Positions 8,087-16,418 are shown, counted from the first letter of the stretch. The stretch is 64,000 nucleotides of DNA from JAVJST01 sp040219295 (GCA_040219295.1 JAVJST010000005.1:1116001-1180000), one strand, 5' to 3'. The notes: generated by a model from the sequence alone, not told the origin. Numbers and translations are program-made.

Positions 8087-9751
8087 TCAGTAAACGATCC
8101 CGAGCCGGTCCAACTCCAAGATTGCAGCCCAGTACTGACGAAGTGTCGTTGCATTGGTGTCGACGGCGCGGCGAAAGTAGTTGGCGGCGTCGCCGTCTTT
8201 CCCCGACAGCAACGCGTGCTGGCCGAGGAAATAGAAGGCGGTGCATGCCCGCTTGGCTTCTTCGCGATAATGGCCGGTCTCGGTCAGGGCGACGACCTCG
8301 TCCACCGTCGTCCGGTCAAAGAAGAAATCAACGATCGTTCCGGGCCACGTCGTCTGCGCGGGAACGTCGCGAAGGGCCGGCAGAATGTCGGCCACCGGCG
8401 TTCCGGACTTTCCGCGTGTGACGATCGTCCATACGGTCGCGAGGTCTCGTTCCTCGGGGCTGCCATAATCCTGGATGGCTATGAAGTCGCGTTCTGCGCC
8501 GGTGAAATCGTCCTGATAGAGTTTCAGAATGCCTCGGTTGAATCGCAGCGCGGCCATTTTCGGGGCGATCCTGATTGCCTCGCTGTAGTCGCGGATGGCT
8601 TCGCGAATCTGGTCTTGGCGTTCATGCGCCCAGCCGCGTCCGAAATAGGCTTCCGGCATCGCCGGCCTGATGGCAAGCAGGCGTGTGAAGTTGCTGATGG
8701 CGTCCGCGTATGATCCGTTGGCGATATGGGCCCATGCCCGCCCGTAATAGGCTTCGACGAAATCCGGCTTTTGCAGGATCGCCTCGGTGTAGGCCTCGAT
8801 GGCCTGTTCATGCAGGCCTTCGTCCTCGAATGCCAGAGCCCGTTCGTAGAGATCGACTGCCGTGCCCGCCCCGGAGTCGCCGCTTTCCGCGACAGGGCGC
8901 ACAGGCGGTGCGGGCTTGGCCTCGGGCATCGGGATCGGATCGGGTAACGTTTCAGCGATTTCGACTGGCGAACTGTCGGCGGCCATCGCCGACGGGCTCT
9001 GCGCAGCGGGCTCGCTGACTGTTTCCTCGACCGGCACTGGCGGTGCGTCATCTGCCTGAACAAAGTCAGCCGTTTCCGTCAACGCGGTCTCAACAGGCGC
9101 GGTCTCAACAGGCGCGGTCGACAAAGGTTCGACCGGCTGCTGAGGTCCATCGGCCGGTTCAAGGGTGGCTGCCGGTACTTCCTCCGTAGTCGTCTGTTCA
9201 GCGGTCGCGGTTTCGACATCCGTGACGTCAGGCGCGGGGCCCGGCTCCGGTTGCGCCGCTGAAGACGTTGCGGGCAACGGCTCGACCGCGGGATCGGATA
9301 CCGGCTCCGAGCCTGTTGTCGGCGCAGTTTCCGGCTCGCGCGTGAGCAGGTCGTCTGAGGGCTCGGCTGCCGACATGACGACGACCTGTTCCGCAGGTAC
9401 GGATGGAACCCGGGTCGTATCGGCTGACATGGCGATGTCGGCATCCGTTCCGGTTCCGTCCGGCGGTGCATCCGGCGCGGCGGATTCCACGTTTGGCGGC
9501 GTTGCAGGGGTGGGAGTGGCGTCAGCCGCCGCTTCCCTTGCCGGTTCCGGCCACAGCCTGTATCCCGCAGCGCCGCCGACGATGATCAGCGCGACGCAAA
9601 GTCCGGCGACGATGGGCCATCGCCGTCCCGCCTCCGGCGCGGTTTCCTCGCGGTCGAGTTCGTCCATGCTCGCCGGCCGCCGATCCGTGGCGGGCTCGCG
9701 GCCCAGACGTTCGCGTTCCGACTTTCTGAGTGCGTCCAGAATGAGTGACAA
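8087..9751 (-). CDS. GspB-like N-terminus fused to a TPR domain (Tad locus)
   Basis: 554 aa. It begins MSLILDALRKSERERLG, the signature of GspB/ExeB proteins, which pair with a GspA/ExeA ATPase. One transmembrane helix lies at about residues 46-65, followed by a long Pro/Ala/Thr/Glu-rich periplasmic linker (about 70-290) with APVET repeats. TPR repeats run from about 300 to 480 (family-typical AxxYxxAI and FxxRGWAHE patterns). The usual GspB C-terminal domain is not visible; TPRs occupy its place. It starts 12 bases after the gspA-like gene. In type II secretion this pair helps the secretin cross peptidoglycan; here the likely client is the Tad secretin CpaC. Role inferred. Confidence 0.8.
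   Translation of the reverse strand: MSLILDALRKSERERLGREPATDRRPASMDELDREETAPEAGRRWPIVAGLCVALIIVGGAAGYRLWPEPAREAAADATPTPATPPNVESAAPDAPPDGTGTDADIAMSADTTRVPSVPAEQVVVMSAAEPSDDLLTREPETAPTTGSEPVSDPAVEPLPATSSAAQPEPGPAPDVTDVETATAEQTTTEEVPAATLEPADGPQQPVEPLSTAPVETAPVETALTETADFVQADDAPPVPVEETVSEPAAQSPSAMAADSSPVEIAETLPDPIPMPEAKPAPPVRPVAESGDSGAGTAVDLYERALAFEDEGLHEQAIEAYTEAILQKPDFVEAYYGRAWAHIANGSYADAISNFTRLLAIRPAMPEAYFGRGWAHERQDQIREAIRDYSEAIRIAPKMAALRFNRGILKLYQDDFTGAERDFIAIQDYGSPEERDLATVWTIVTRGKSGTPVADILPALRDVPAQTTWPGTIVDFFFDRTTVDEVVALTETGHYREEAKRACTAFYFLGQHALLSGKDGDAANYFRRAVDTNATTLRQYWAAILELDRLGIVY
9084..9119. repeat. 15-bp tandem repeat in the linker of the GspB-like gene
   Basis: Unit GCGGTCTCAACAGGC, about 2.4 perfect copies, in frame. 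On the minus strand it encodes repeated Ala-Pro-Val-Glu-Thr in the extended periplasmic linker. Copy number could vary without a frameshift and would change linker length. Confidence 0.8.
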
Positions 9752-9763
9752 GCGGGACTCCCG

Positions 9764-10783
9764 TTACCGGCCCGGCTCGGGCCGGAACAGCGAGCCGACC
9801 AAGGGCCATTCGCGTATCTCGTCGCGCGCCGTCTTGATTGCCGGCGATTCCGAGAGGCCGGGCACCAAGGACCAGCGGAGCGGATCGAGCGTGACGAACG
9901 CCCCGACGAGTACCATGGCAGCGCATGCAGCAAGCCAAAGACGTCTGCGCGGCGCCGGCCGGTCCGGCTGCACCGGTTTCCCAAGCACTTCATCCGCCGA
10001 GCGCATCGCCAGGTTCGCGTCGATCGTCTTCGTCCCGTTGGCGTAGGCGCCGAGCAGGCAGCGCTCGCAGATCGAATTGATAAGACGGGGAACGCCGCCA
10101 GATGCGCGGTAAATCAGGGCGATCGCCTCCTTGTCGAAGATGTCCTCCGATAATCCGGCGACATCAAGGCGGTGAAGAATATAGGCCTCGGCCTCGTCCC
10201 GCTCCATCGGTGTGAGGTGGTATCGCGCCGTGATCCGTTGCGACAGTTGGACCAGGTCGGATTCAGCGATACGGTCGCGCAGCTCCGGCTGGCCGACGAG
10301 GATGATCTGCAGCAGCTTGCGCTCCGCGGTTTCGAGATTGGTCAGCAGCCGAACCTGTTCGAGTTGCTCGAAACCGAGATTCTGCGCTTCGTCGATCATC
10401 AGAACGGCATGGTCGCCGCGGGCGTGAACGTCGAGCAGGTAGGCGTTGATCGAGTCGGTCAGGTCCTTGACCTTGGACCGGTCGCCATGAACCGTGATGC
10501 CCATTTCATCGCAGATCGAGTCGAGGAGTTCGACCTCGGAACGTCGCGGATTAATGCATAACGCAAGTTCGACCCCGTCGGGCATGTTCTCGGCGAGGTA
10601 CCGGCACAACGTCGTCTTTCCCGTGCCGATCTCGCCGGTCAGCAGGACGAACCCGCTTTCGCCGTTTACGCCGTAGACGAGATGCGCCAGCGCTTCCTTG
10701 TGGCGAGAACTCATGAACAGGAAGTCGGGGTCCGGCGTATTGGCAAACGGATTTTCGCTGATGCCGAAGTGCTCTTGGAACAT
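9764..10783 (-). CDS. GspA/ExeA-like AAA ATPase (Tad locus)
   Basis: 339 aa. The N-terminal AAA+ ATPase starts MFQEHFGISENPFANTPDP, the typical ExeA/GspA opening, with Walker A GEIGTGKTT (50-58) and Walker B VLMIDEAQN (127-135). A transmembrane helix lies at about 282-299, and only some 40 residues follow. Classical ExeA carries a peptidoglycan-binding domain after the helix (about 550 aa in total); that domain is absent. It is coupled to the downstream GspB-like gene and lies in the tadD/crp arm of the pilus locus. Likely job: with its partner, energise insertion or placement of the CpaC secretin, or regulate the pilus machine. Confidence 0.85.
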   Translation of the reverse strand: MFQEHFGISENPFANTPDPDFLFMSSRHKEALAHLVYGVNGESGFVLLTGEIGTGKTTLCRYLAENMPDGVELALCINPRRSEVELLDSICDEMGITVHGDRSKVKDLTDSINAYLLDVHARGDHAVLMIDEAQNLGFEQLEQVRLLTNLETAERKLLQIILVGQPELRDRIAESDLVQLSQRITARYHLTPMERDEAEAYILHRLDVAGLSEDIFDKEAIALIYRASGGVPRLINSICERCLLGAYANGTKTIDANLAMRSADEVLGKPVQPDRPAPRRRLWLAACAAMVLVGAFVTLDPLRWSLVPGLSESPAIKTARDEIREWPLVGSLFRPEPGR

Positions 10784-10859
10784 GACCTCTGCCTGATAAC
10801 CATCGCCCCGCGAAACAGCCGATGAGCGGCGTGGCGGATGCCGGTCACCTTAATCGCAA

Positions 10860-11582
10860 CTAGTGCTGCTCCGCCAGCCGTTGAAGTTTGGCATGATCGT
10901 TGATCCGGAGCGTCCGGTGACGCCGTTCGACGATGCCGTTGCGCGCGAGCTGACCGATGGTCTCGGCGACGATCTCACGGTCGGTGCCGGTCCACGAGGC
11001 GATTTCTCCGTGGCCCGGAAAGTTGGCGATGATCCAGCGGCCTTCGCGCCCGATATCCGGTTCCGACATGCGCAGCAGCTCGACACACACCCGCTGGCGG
11101 GGCGTCTGCACGCTCATCGCCGACATACGCGCGGTAACCTTGCGGACGTAGCTTGCCAGCCGTTTCAACAGCACCAGCGAAATTTCCGGGCAATCGAGCA
11201 GCAGTCTGCGAAACTCCTTGGCGCTCAGCGACGCCAGCAGGGTCGGGCCGGTTGCCATCACGCGTGCCGAGCGGGCCTTCAGGTCGATGGCCGACAGTTC
11301 GCCGAAGCACGCGCCCGCATCGAACTCCGCAATGGCGACCTCGCGGTCCTCCTCGATGTACTCGGTGATACGGACCTGGCCCTCGACGACGAAGTAGACG
11401 TCCGTCGATGCGTCATCCTTGTCGATGATGACGTCGCCGTCCTGCCACTCGCTCCATTCGCAGGTCTTCACGAGCTTCTTGAGCAACGCCGGTTTGGCCT
11501 CGGTCAGCAGCTCGATCTCCGAGAGCGAGTGCCGCGCATCGTTGCCTGGGGTCGAACCCGAGCTGTCAGTCTTGTCGGCCAA
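10860..11582 (-). CDS. Crp/Fnr family transcription regulator in the Tad locus
   Basis: 240 aa. Cyclic-nucleotide-binding domain (about 40-140) with a phosphate-binding cassette resembling the cAMP type: FGELSAIDLKARSARV keeps the Glu and the Arg-Ser pair that contact the ligand. A long dimerisation helix and a C-terminal winged helix-turn-helix follow (about 165-235; HGEIASWTGTDREIVAETI recognition region). No Fnr-type N-terminal cysteine cluster. It begins 18 bases after tadD. A local role in pilus gene control is likely; the inverted repeat at 12591-12606 is a candidate operator, though it does not resemble a standard Crp site. Ligand not known. Confidence 0.88.
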   Translation of the reverse strand: MADKTDSSGSTPGNDARHSLSEIELLTEAKPALLKKLVKTCEWSEWQDGDVIIDKDDASTDVYFVVEGQVRITEYIEEDREVAIAEFDAGACFGELSAIDLKARSARVMATGPTLLASLSAKEFRRLLLDCPEISLVLLKRLASYVRKVTARMSAMSVQTPRQRVCVELLRMSEPDIGREGRWIIANFPGHGEIASWTGTDREIVAETIGQLARNGIVERRHRTLRINDHAKLQRLAEQH

Positions 11583-11600
11583 GACGCTCTCCCTTCGCGG

Positions 11601-12416
11601 TCAATTGCCCTGGAACTGTCCGAAGAACTCGAGATTTCGGGAGACCTGGCTCTCGTCCAAGTCCATCCTCGCAAGTTCGCCTGCCGTCTCCATGTCGCCC
11701 TGAATGGCCATGAACATCGCCAGATTCTGGCGAATATGAGCGCTGCGCCGGATCGCCCTCGGGTGCCGTTCGAGAAGCGCAATGGCTCCTTCGATATCAC
11801 CGGAGAGCGCCTTGGAAAGCGCGTAGTTGTTGAGAACCGCGGGGTCGGCATCCGACAGCTGCACGGCCCGTTCATAGGCCTCATGCGCGGCCCCGTAGTC
11901 ATTTTGCAGATCGTGGGCGATCCCGAGGGCGGAGAACACCTCCCAGTTATCGGGAGTCTTTTCGGCCGCGAACGACAGGTCCTTGACGGCGGCGTCCTGC
12001 TTGCCGCTGGCGATCCGGGTCTTGCCGAGTTCCGTGCGATACGCCACGTTTTCGTCGAGCTGATCCGCGTATCGAAGCAGGAGCTTGAGACCCTCATCAG
12101 AGTTGCCGTTGTAACGGAGGTTCCTGGCGGCACCGACGAGGTACTCGACACGGTCCTCGTCCTGTTCGAAGAGACGCATGTACTGCTGAGCCGCCGCCAC
12201 GTGATTGCCTTCCCGTTCGGCCGTTTCGGCGATCTCGGCAATCGGCGCCGGCATGTCGAGCGGATCGTTGTCGCTGAGACGCGACTGGTCGGTCGTCTGA
12301 CAGGCGCCGACCAGAGCCAGAACGGCAACAGCAATCGCTGCAACCTTCCGGCCCGAACGCCCATTTGCGCCGATTTCTTGAAGCAACAAGACCTGTCCTC
12401 CGTCCAGAGCCGGCAA
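11601..12416 (-). CDS. tadD: TadD-like TPR lipoprotein
   Basis: 271 aa. A lipoprotein signal (AAIAVAVLALVGAC, lipobox LVGAC with Cys near residue 39) follows an unusually long N-terminal stretch, so translation may begin further downstream. The rest is helical TPR repeats (PDNWEVFSALGIAHDLQNDY, AHEAYERAVQLSDADPAVLN). TadD is an outer-membrane or periplasmic lipoprotein required for Flp pilus assembly, thought to assist secretin oligomers. First gene of the minus-strand arm (tadD, crp, gspA-like, gspB-like) and divergent from the TadE-type genes. Confidence 0.82.
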   Translation of the reverse strand: MPALDGGQVLLLQEIGANGRSGRKVAAIAVAVLALVGACQTTDQSRLSDNDPLDMPAPIAEIAETAEREGNHVAAAQQYMRLFEQDEDRVEYLVGAARNLRYNGNSDEGLKLLLRYADQLDENVAYRTELGKTRIASGKQDAAVKDLSFAAEKTPDNWEVFSALGIAHDLQNDYGAAHEAYERAVQLSDADPAVLNNYALSKALSGDIEGAIALLERHPRAIRRSAHIRQNLAMFMAIQGDMETAGELARMDLDESQVSRNLEFFGQFQGN

Positions 12417-12650
12417 CTCATGGCCGACGCGCGATTCTCAAGCTGATTCTAGTATGAGATTGTGCCGCATTGTAGCTGATTTGCCCACCATCGGCGTCGA
12501 TAGTGACCCGACCCGGCGCCGGTCGTCCATCGTGCCGCCTCCGCGCAACATCGACTGAGGATTCCGGAATGCGAATGATCGCCGTCACAGCTAGGGTTCA
12601 CCCTAGTCTATAGTATGCTAGGGTATCTACTTAGAATTGGGCAAGCGTAA
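12417..12650. promoter_or_regulatory. divergent control region between tadD and the tadE genes
   Basis: 234 bases separating the two arms of the pilus locus. Facing tadD (minus strand) a TACAAT -10-like element can be read near 12466-12471. Facing the TadE genes a TATAGT element lies at 12609-12614, with no good -35, which suggests an activator. The inverted repeat at 12591-12606 sits at the -35 position. Nothing coding was found. Confidence 0.5.
12591..12606. promoter_or_regulatory. CTAGGG-N4-CCCTAG operator-like inverted repeat
   Basis: Perfect 6+6 inverted repeat with a TTCA centre, followed by a third CTAGGG half-site at 12618-12623. The two flank the TATAGT -10 element at 12609-12614. 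The position suits a class II activator or a repressor of the tadE operon. The cognate protein is unknown; the linked Crp/Fnr regulator is a candidate. Confidence 0.5.
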
Positions 12651-13118
12651 ATGGCGGCGTGCTTGGCTACTATGCGCAATAGAATCAGGTGGTTATATCC
12701 CACGACGTTCGCCGCGCGCGACGACGGCGCGGCGGCGGTCGAGTTCGCGATTCTCGCGCCGGTCATGATTGTCGCGTTCAGTGGCATCGTCGGTTACGGC
12801 ATGGCGCTGCTCGATGAGATGGATCTCGTGAGTGCGACGCGGTCGGGCGCGCAGCTGGCGCTGATTGACAGCTCCGACACGAGCGCAATTCAGAACGCGG
12901 TCGTTGCCGCGACCGGACTGGGCATTACAACCTCGGATGTGACGACGACGGAGTTCTGCGAGTGCGCCGACGGAAGCACCGTGACTTGCGGACTGACCTG
13001 CAGCGACGGCAGCGACAACCGATACTTCATGACGATCACGGCGACCTTCGATCACACGATCTTTCTGATCGGCAACACGGTCACGTTGACCGGTTCGACG
13101 ACGGTGCGGACACGATGA
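12651..13118 (+). CDS. tadE: TadE-like pseudopilin
   Basis: 155 aa. The class IV pseudopilin signature DGAAAVEFAILAPVMIVAFSG (near 24-44) gives a prepilin-type processing site and hydrophobic helix, with the conserved Glu. The C-terminal part is short and carries four Cys in a cluster (CECADGSTVTCGLTC), unusual for TadE and possibly disulfide-bonded in the periplasm. Processing by CpaA (33043-33582) is expected. An alternative start is the ATG at 12672. Its stop overlaps the next start (ATGA). Confidence 0.85.
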   Translation: MAACLATMRNRIRWLYPTTFAARDDGAAAVEFAILAPVMIVAFSGIVGYGMALLDEMDLVSATRSGAQLALIDSSDTSAIQNAVVAATGLGITTSDVTTTEFCECADGSTVTCGLTCSDGSDNRYFMTITATFDHTIFLIGNTVTLTGSTTVRTR

Positions 13119-13528
13119 CATTTCGACGCAAGGTTATTCCCGTCCGTTTTATCCGATCGCTGCGTGGCGCAACGGCTGTCGAGTTCGCCCTTGTCGCGCC
13201 GATCTTCCTGATCATGGTACTGGGCTGCATTGACGTGAGCCGTGCGCTCTGGATCAAGGCGACCATGCAGCATGCCGTCGAGCAAACGGCGCGCTACGCC
13301 GTCGTGAATACCGGCGCATCGACGAGCGACCTCGAGACGTTCGCAACCGCCGAGATCGCCGCGGCAGGATTCAGTGACGCAGGGGTGACGTTCACGGCGT
13401 CGACGGACACGACAGGCGGTGTCCAGTTCGTCACCGTGTCTGCGTCGTATCCGTTCAGTGTCGGCGTCGGATTGATCCCCTTGTCCGACATGACCCTGTT
13501 GGCCATGTCCCGAGTACCGTTGGAGTGA
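13115..13528 (+). CDS. second TadE/TadG-family pseudopilin
   Basis: 137 aa from the ATG at 13115, which overlaps the previous stop codon. The TadE signature GATAVEFALVAPIFLIMVLGC lies near residues 17-37, followed by a helical segment (AVEQTARYAVV) and a short C-terminal beta region typical of minor pseudopilins of the Tad system. The stop codon overlaps the GTG start of the next gene. Confident family assignment; exact role in the pilus is unknown. Confidence 0.87.
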   Translation: MTFRRKVIPVRFIRSLRGATAVEFALVAPIFLIMVLGCIDVSRALWIKATMQHAVEQTARYAVVNTGASTSDLETFATAEIAAAGFSDAGVTFTASTDTTGGVQFVTVSASYPFSVGVGLIPLSDMTLLAMSRVPLE

Positions 13529-14856
13529 CGGACATGCCTCGCCTTCCATCGATCGTTCTCCGCGAAAGGCTGACCCGGTTCGGGCGCGACCGACGCGGCG
13601 TGATCATGGTGATGTTCGCGCTGCTGCTGCCGGTCCTGGCCGGCTCGATCGGGATGGGAGTCGAGGTCGCGCTCTGGTACAAGGAAAAACGCAGCATCCA
13701 GAGCGCGGCGGACGCGGCCGCCGTTTCCGGCGCGTACGAGGCGCTCGAGAGCGGCGCAACCTCCGCGACGATTACCGCGCAGGCATCGGCGGACGCCGCC
13801 CGGAACGGTTTCGACACCGTCGCCAATCCGCCGACCGTCAACAATCCTCCGGCTTCCGGCGCGTACACGGCGGATAATGACGCGGTCGAGGTGATCCTCA
13901 GCGAATCCTTCACCATGCTGTTTGCCAGCGTCATCACCGACTCCGCGACGGTCACCGTGTCGGCACGCGCGGTCGCAACGTCGACAACGTTTGGCGAGGC
14001 GTGCGTGCTGTCGCTCAATACCAGCGGCACGGGTGTTCAGGTCACCGGTAGCGGCGACGTGACATTCGACGGCTGCATGGTCGCGTCGAATTCCTCGGAT
14101 TCGTCGGCGCTCGACGTTTCGGGCAGCGGCGACCTCGAGGTGGATTGCTACTCCGTCGTTGGCGGTGTGTCTGCATCACCCGGGTTGACCACGGATGCCG
14201 GCTGCAACGGCCAAACGGGTGCGGCGGCCGTCGCCGATCCGTATGCCGATCTTTCGACACCGGCCTACGGAGCGTGTGACGAACCGGGCGGATATACCCT
14301 GAACAACAACAATTCCAATACATTCGATCACGACGACGATTTCGAGACCGCTTACGTGATTTGCGGCGATCTGACCGTACGGGGCGATCTGACGCTGGAA
14401 CCGGGCCTCTACATCGTCGAGGGTGACATCTCGGTCAATGCGACGGGCAGCCTGCAGGGCGATGGCGTCACGATCATTCTCAAGAACGGCGGACAGATCG
14501 ACAACTTCAACGGATCCGCAGACATCGATCTGAGCGCGCCATCGGATGCCAGTGCCGGCGACTGGCAGGGCATGCTGTTCTACCAGGATCGCGACGACGC
14601 AGCGACCTGCACAGGCAACAACTGCAACACACTGAACGGCAGTTCTACATCGACCTTCGAGGGGACAATCTACTTTCCCAATCAGGAGGTCTCGGTGCTT
14701 GGCGGCAACACATCGGGATCGCCGGGATGCCTGCAGATGGTTGCCTATCAGGTCACGTTTTCCGGCAACTCGAGCATGGCGGCGGACAATTCCGAGTGCT
14801 TTGACGCCGGCGTCGATCCGATCGAGATTCCCGGGCCGATCGCACTTGTCGAATGA
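13525..14856 (+). CDS. tadG: TadG-like pilus-assembly protein with beta-solenoid-like C-terminus
   Basis: 443 aa from a GTG at 13525 (an ATG follows at 13534). The N-terminal TadE/G-like segment DRRGVIMVMFALLLPVLAGSIG lies near 23-44, followed by VEVALWYKEKRSIQSAADAAA, typical of the TadG N-terminus. No von Willebrand A domain is seen; instead the C-terminal 270 residues are Gly/Ser/Asn/Asp-rich with short repeated strands (VTGSGDVTFDG, VSGSGDLEVDC, DLTVRGDLTLEPG), probably a right-handed beta-solenoid exposed outside the membrane, with several Cys. Third of three coupled pseudopilin genes. Confidence 0.82.
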   Translation: MTDMPRLPSIVLRERLTRFGRDRRGVIMVMFALLLPVLAGSIGMGVEVALWYKEKRSIQSAADAAAVSGAYEALESGATSATITAQASADAARNGFDTVANPPTVNNPPASGAYTADNDAVEVILSESFTMLFASVITDSATVTVSARAVATSTTFGEACVLSLNTSGTGVQVTGSGDVTFDGCMVASNSSDSSALDVSGSGDLEVDCYSVVGGVSASPGLTTDAGCNGQTGAAAVADPYADLSTPAYGACDEPGGYTLNNNNSNTFDHDDDFETAYVICGDLTVRGDLTLEPGLYIVEGDISVNATGSLQGDGVTIILKNGGQIDNFNGSADIDLSAPSDASAGDWQGMLFYQDRDDAATCTGNNCNTLNGSSTSTFEGTIYFPNQEVSVLGGNTSGSPGCLQMVAYQVTFSGNSSMAADNSECFDAGVDPIEIPGPIALVE

Positions 14857-14875
14857 CCGGACGTGACCGTCTGAG

Positions 14876-14904
14876 TTGCAATCACGATGGTATGACTTTT
14901 CTAT
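14876..14904 (+). promoter_or_regulatory. candidate promoter of the DUF2336 gene
   Basis: TTGCAA (14876-14881), 17-base spacer, TTCTAT (14899-14904). Moderate match in the 137-base gap between tadG and the DUF2336 gene. Confidence 0.35.
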
Positions 14905-14993
14905 CCGACAATTCATCGGCATGATACCTGCTGCGCGAGGGACCTGAGCAACCACTCTGCGGCGTTGGCTGCGGGCAGGACTGAGAGCCGAAA

Positions 14994-16100
14994 ATGTCAA
15001 GAAACCTCGAACATCTTGAGAACCTTGCGCGCATGGCCAAGGAGTCGTCGTCCGAAGGGCGGCTCGAACTCCTGCGCGAGGTCACCGACCTGTTCCTCGA
15101 AGATCCCGATAGCCTGAGCGAAACTGAGGTCGGCGGCTTCGGCGGCGTCATGAACATTCTCGCGGCCGAGGTCGAGATGAAGGCGCGCAAGCGGCTCGCG
15201 GAGCAGCTCGCCGAGGTCGAGGCGGCGCCGCCGGACATCATTTACAGCCTCGCCAACGACGACATCGACGTTGCCCATCCGGTGCTGATCTCGAGCGCGG
15301 TGCTGCAGGACGAGCATCTGCTCGACATCATCCGCAAGCACGGCCAGGAACACATGCTCGCGATCACCAAGCGGGAAACGGTCAGCGAAACCGTATCCGA
15401 CGCCATCGTCGAGAAGGGCAACGACGAGGTCCTCGAATCACTTGCCAGCAACGACGGCGCGCAGCTCTCGACCCAGGCGATGCAGACCATGGTCGAGAGA
15501 TCGGAAGACAACCAGGCGCTCAACGAGGTCATGCGCGCGCGCCAGGACGTGCCGTCCGATCTCGTCGACCAGCTCGTCGCGCACGTCTCCGCTGCGCTCA
15601 AGTCGCAACTGATGGCAAGCGGCGACGGCATGGACGAAGCCCAGATCGACGCCATCATCGCGGAAACCAAGACCTGGCTGACCGAGGAAAACGAAGCGCC
15701 GGGACAAAGCGCCGCGGACCGCTTCATCGCGCGAAAGCGCAAGCTCGGCCAGCTCAACAACGACCTGCTGCTCGACCTGCTGCGCAAACGGAAGCTGCCG
15801 GAACTGATATGCGGCATGGCGGAACTGGCGATGGTCGATAAGGGCGTCGTGCGGCAATGTCTCGGCGACATGAAGGGCGAAAAGCTCGTCGTCATCTGCC
15901 GCGCGCTCGACATGACCGACGCCATGTTCGACGAGCTCGCCGGTACTCTCGGCATCTGTTCCGCCGAAGAGGATCAGCGCCAGCATCTGCGCGGGCTTTA
16001 CGGACGCATCGCACCGGATTCAGCGCAGCGTTCGCTCCGGTTTCTCAAGACCCGGATGTCGACGCGTAAGAAATTGGCGACCGAGACGTCCTGGACCTGA
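14994..16100 (+). CDS. DUF2336 domain protein
   Basis: 368 aa, all-helical, soluble and acidic. The DUF2336 region covers roughly residues 20-330 (EVTDLFLEDPDSLSETEV, LANDDIDVAHPVLISS, which are family-typical). DUF2336 proteins are common in Alphaproteobacteria, often as adaptors beside signalling genes, without a proven biochemical function. Here it lies between the pseudopilin genes and the PilZ/cpaB region, so a regulatory or adaptor role for the pilus is a reasonable inference. It converges on the PilZ gene with a 9-base gap. Confidence 0.85.
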   Translation: MSRNLEHLENLARMAKESSSEGRLELLREVTDLFLEDPDSLSETEVGGFGGVMNILAAEVEMKARKRLAEQLAEVEAAPPDIIYSLANDDIDVAHPVLISSAVLQDEHLLDIIRKHGQEHMLAITKRETVSETVSDAIVEKGNDEVLESLASNDGAQLSTQAMQTMVERSEDNQALNEVMRARQDVPSDLVDQLVAHVSAALKSQLMASGDGMDEAQIDAIIAETKTWLTEENEAPGQSAADRFIARKRKLGQLNNDLLLDLLRKRKLPELICGMAELAMVDKGVVRQCLGDMKGEKLVVICRALDMTDAMFDELAGTLGICSAEEDQRQHLRGLYGRIAPDSAQRSLRFLKTRMSTRKKLATETSWT

Positions 16101-16109
16101 AGCTTCCGC

Positions 16110-16418
16110 CTACTTTCTGAGAATGCCCAAGAGACCCTGCATGTCGGTGCGCTTGGGGTCGAGACGGACGAGAAACTGAAGCCCGACCGCGCCTTCTCTC
16201 AGCCAGACCACTTCGCAGGTCCGGAAGTCGTTCAGCTTGTTGATCTTCAGGTCGACCTTGTCGCCGATTGCGACTCCGGCGTCGGAACGGACCTTCGCGC
16301 CGGTCTCCGAGATATCGACGATCGCGCATTCCCAGGACCCGCCGTCCTGGGTAAAAAGCACGCCACCGAAGATGGTTCGGCGCCTCCCGTGGGTTCGATT
16401 GTCGATGCCCTGAACCAT
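16110..16418 (-). CDS. PilZ domain protein, probable c-di-GMP sensor
   Basis: 102 aa, a single PilZ domain. Both c-di-GMP contact motifs are visible: RTHGR (RxxxR, residues 8-12) and DISETG (D/NxSxxG, residues 35-40). It should therefore bind c-di-GMP. Placed in the middle of the Tad locus but transcribed against it, it is a good candidate for coupling c-di-GMP levels to pilus assembly or adhesion. No other domain is present, so it must act through a partner. Confidence 0.9.
   Translation of the reverse strand: MVQGIDNRTHGRRRTIFGGVLFTQDGGSWECAIVDISETGAKVRSDAGVAIGDKVDLKINKLNDFRTCEVVWLREGAVGLQFLVRLDPKRTDMQGLLGILRK

Noticed and set aside
6726..8246. 506-codon minus-strand frame opposite the Coa1/Sel1 gene
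   Set aside because: The plus-strand protein has clear membrane helices and Sel1 repeats; the antisense product has none.
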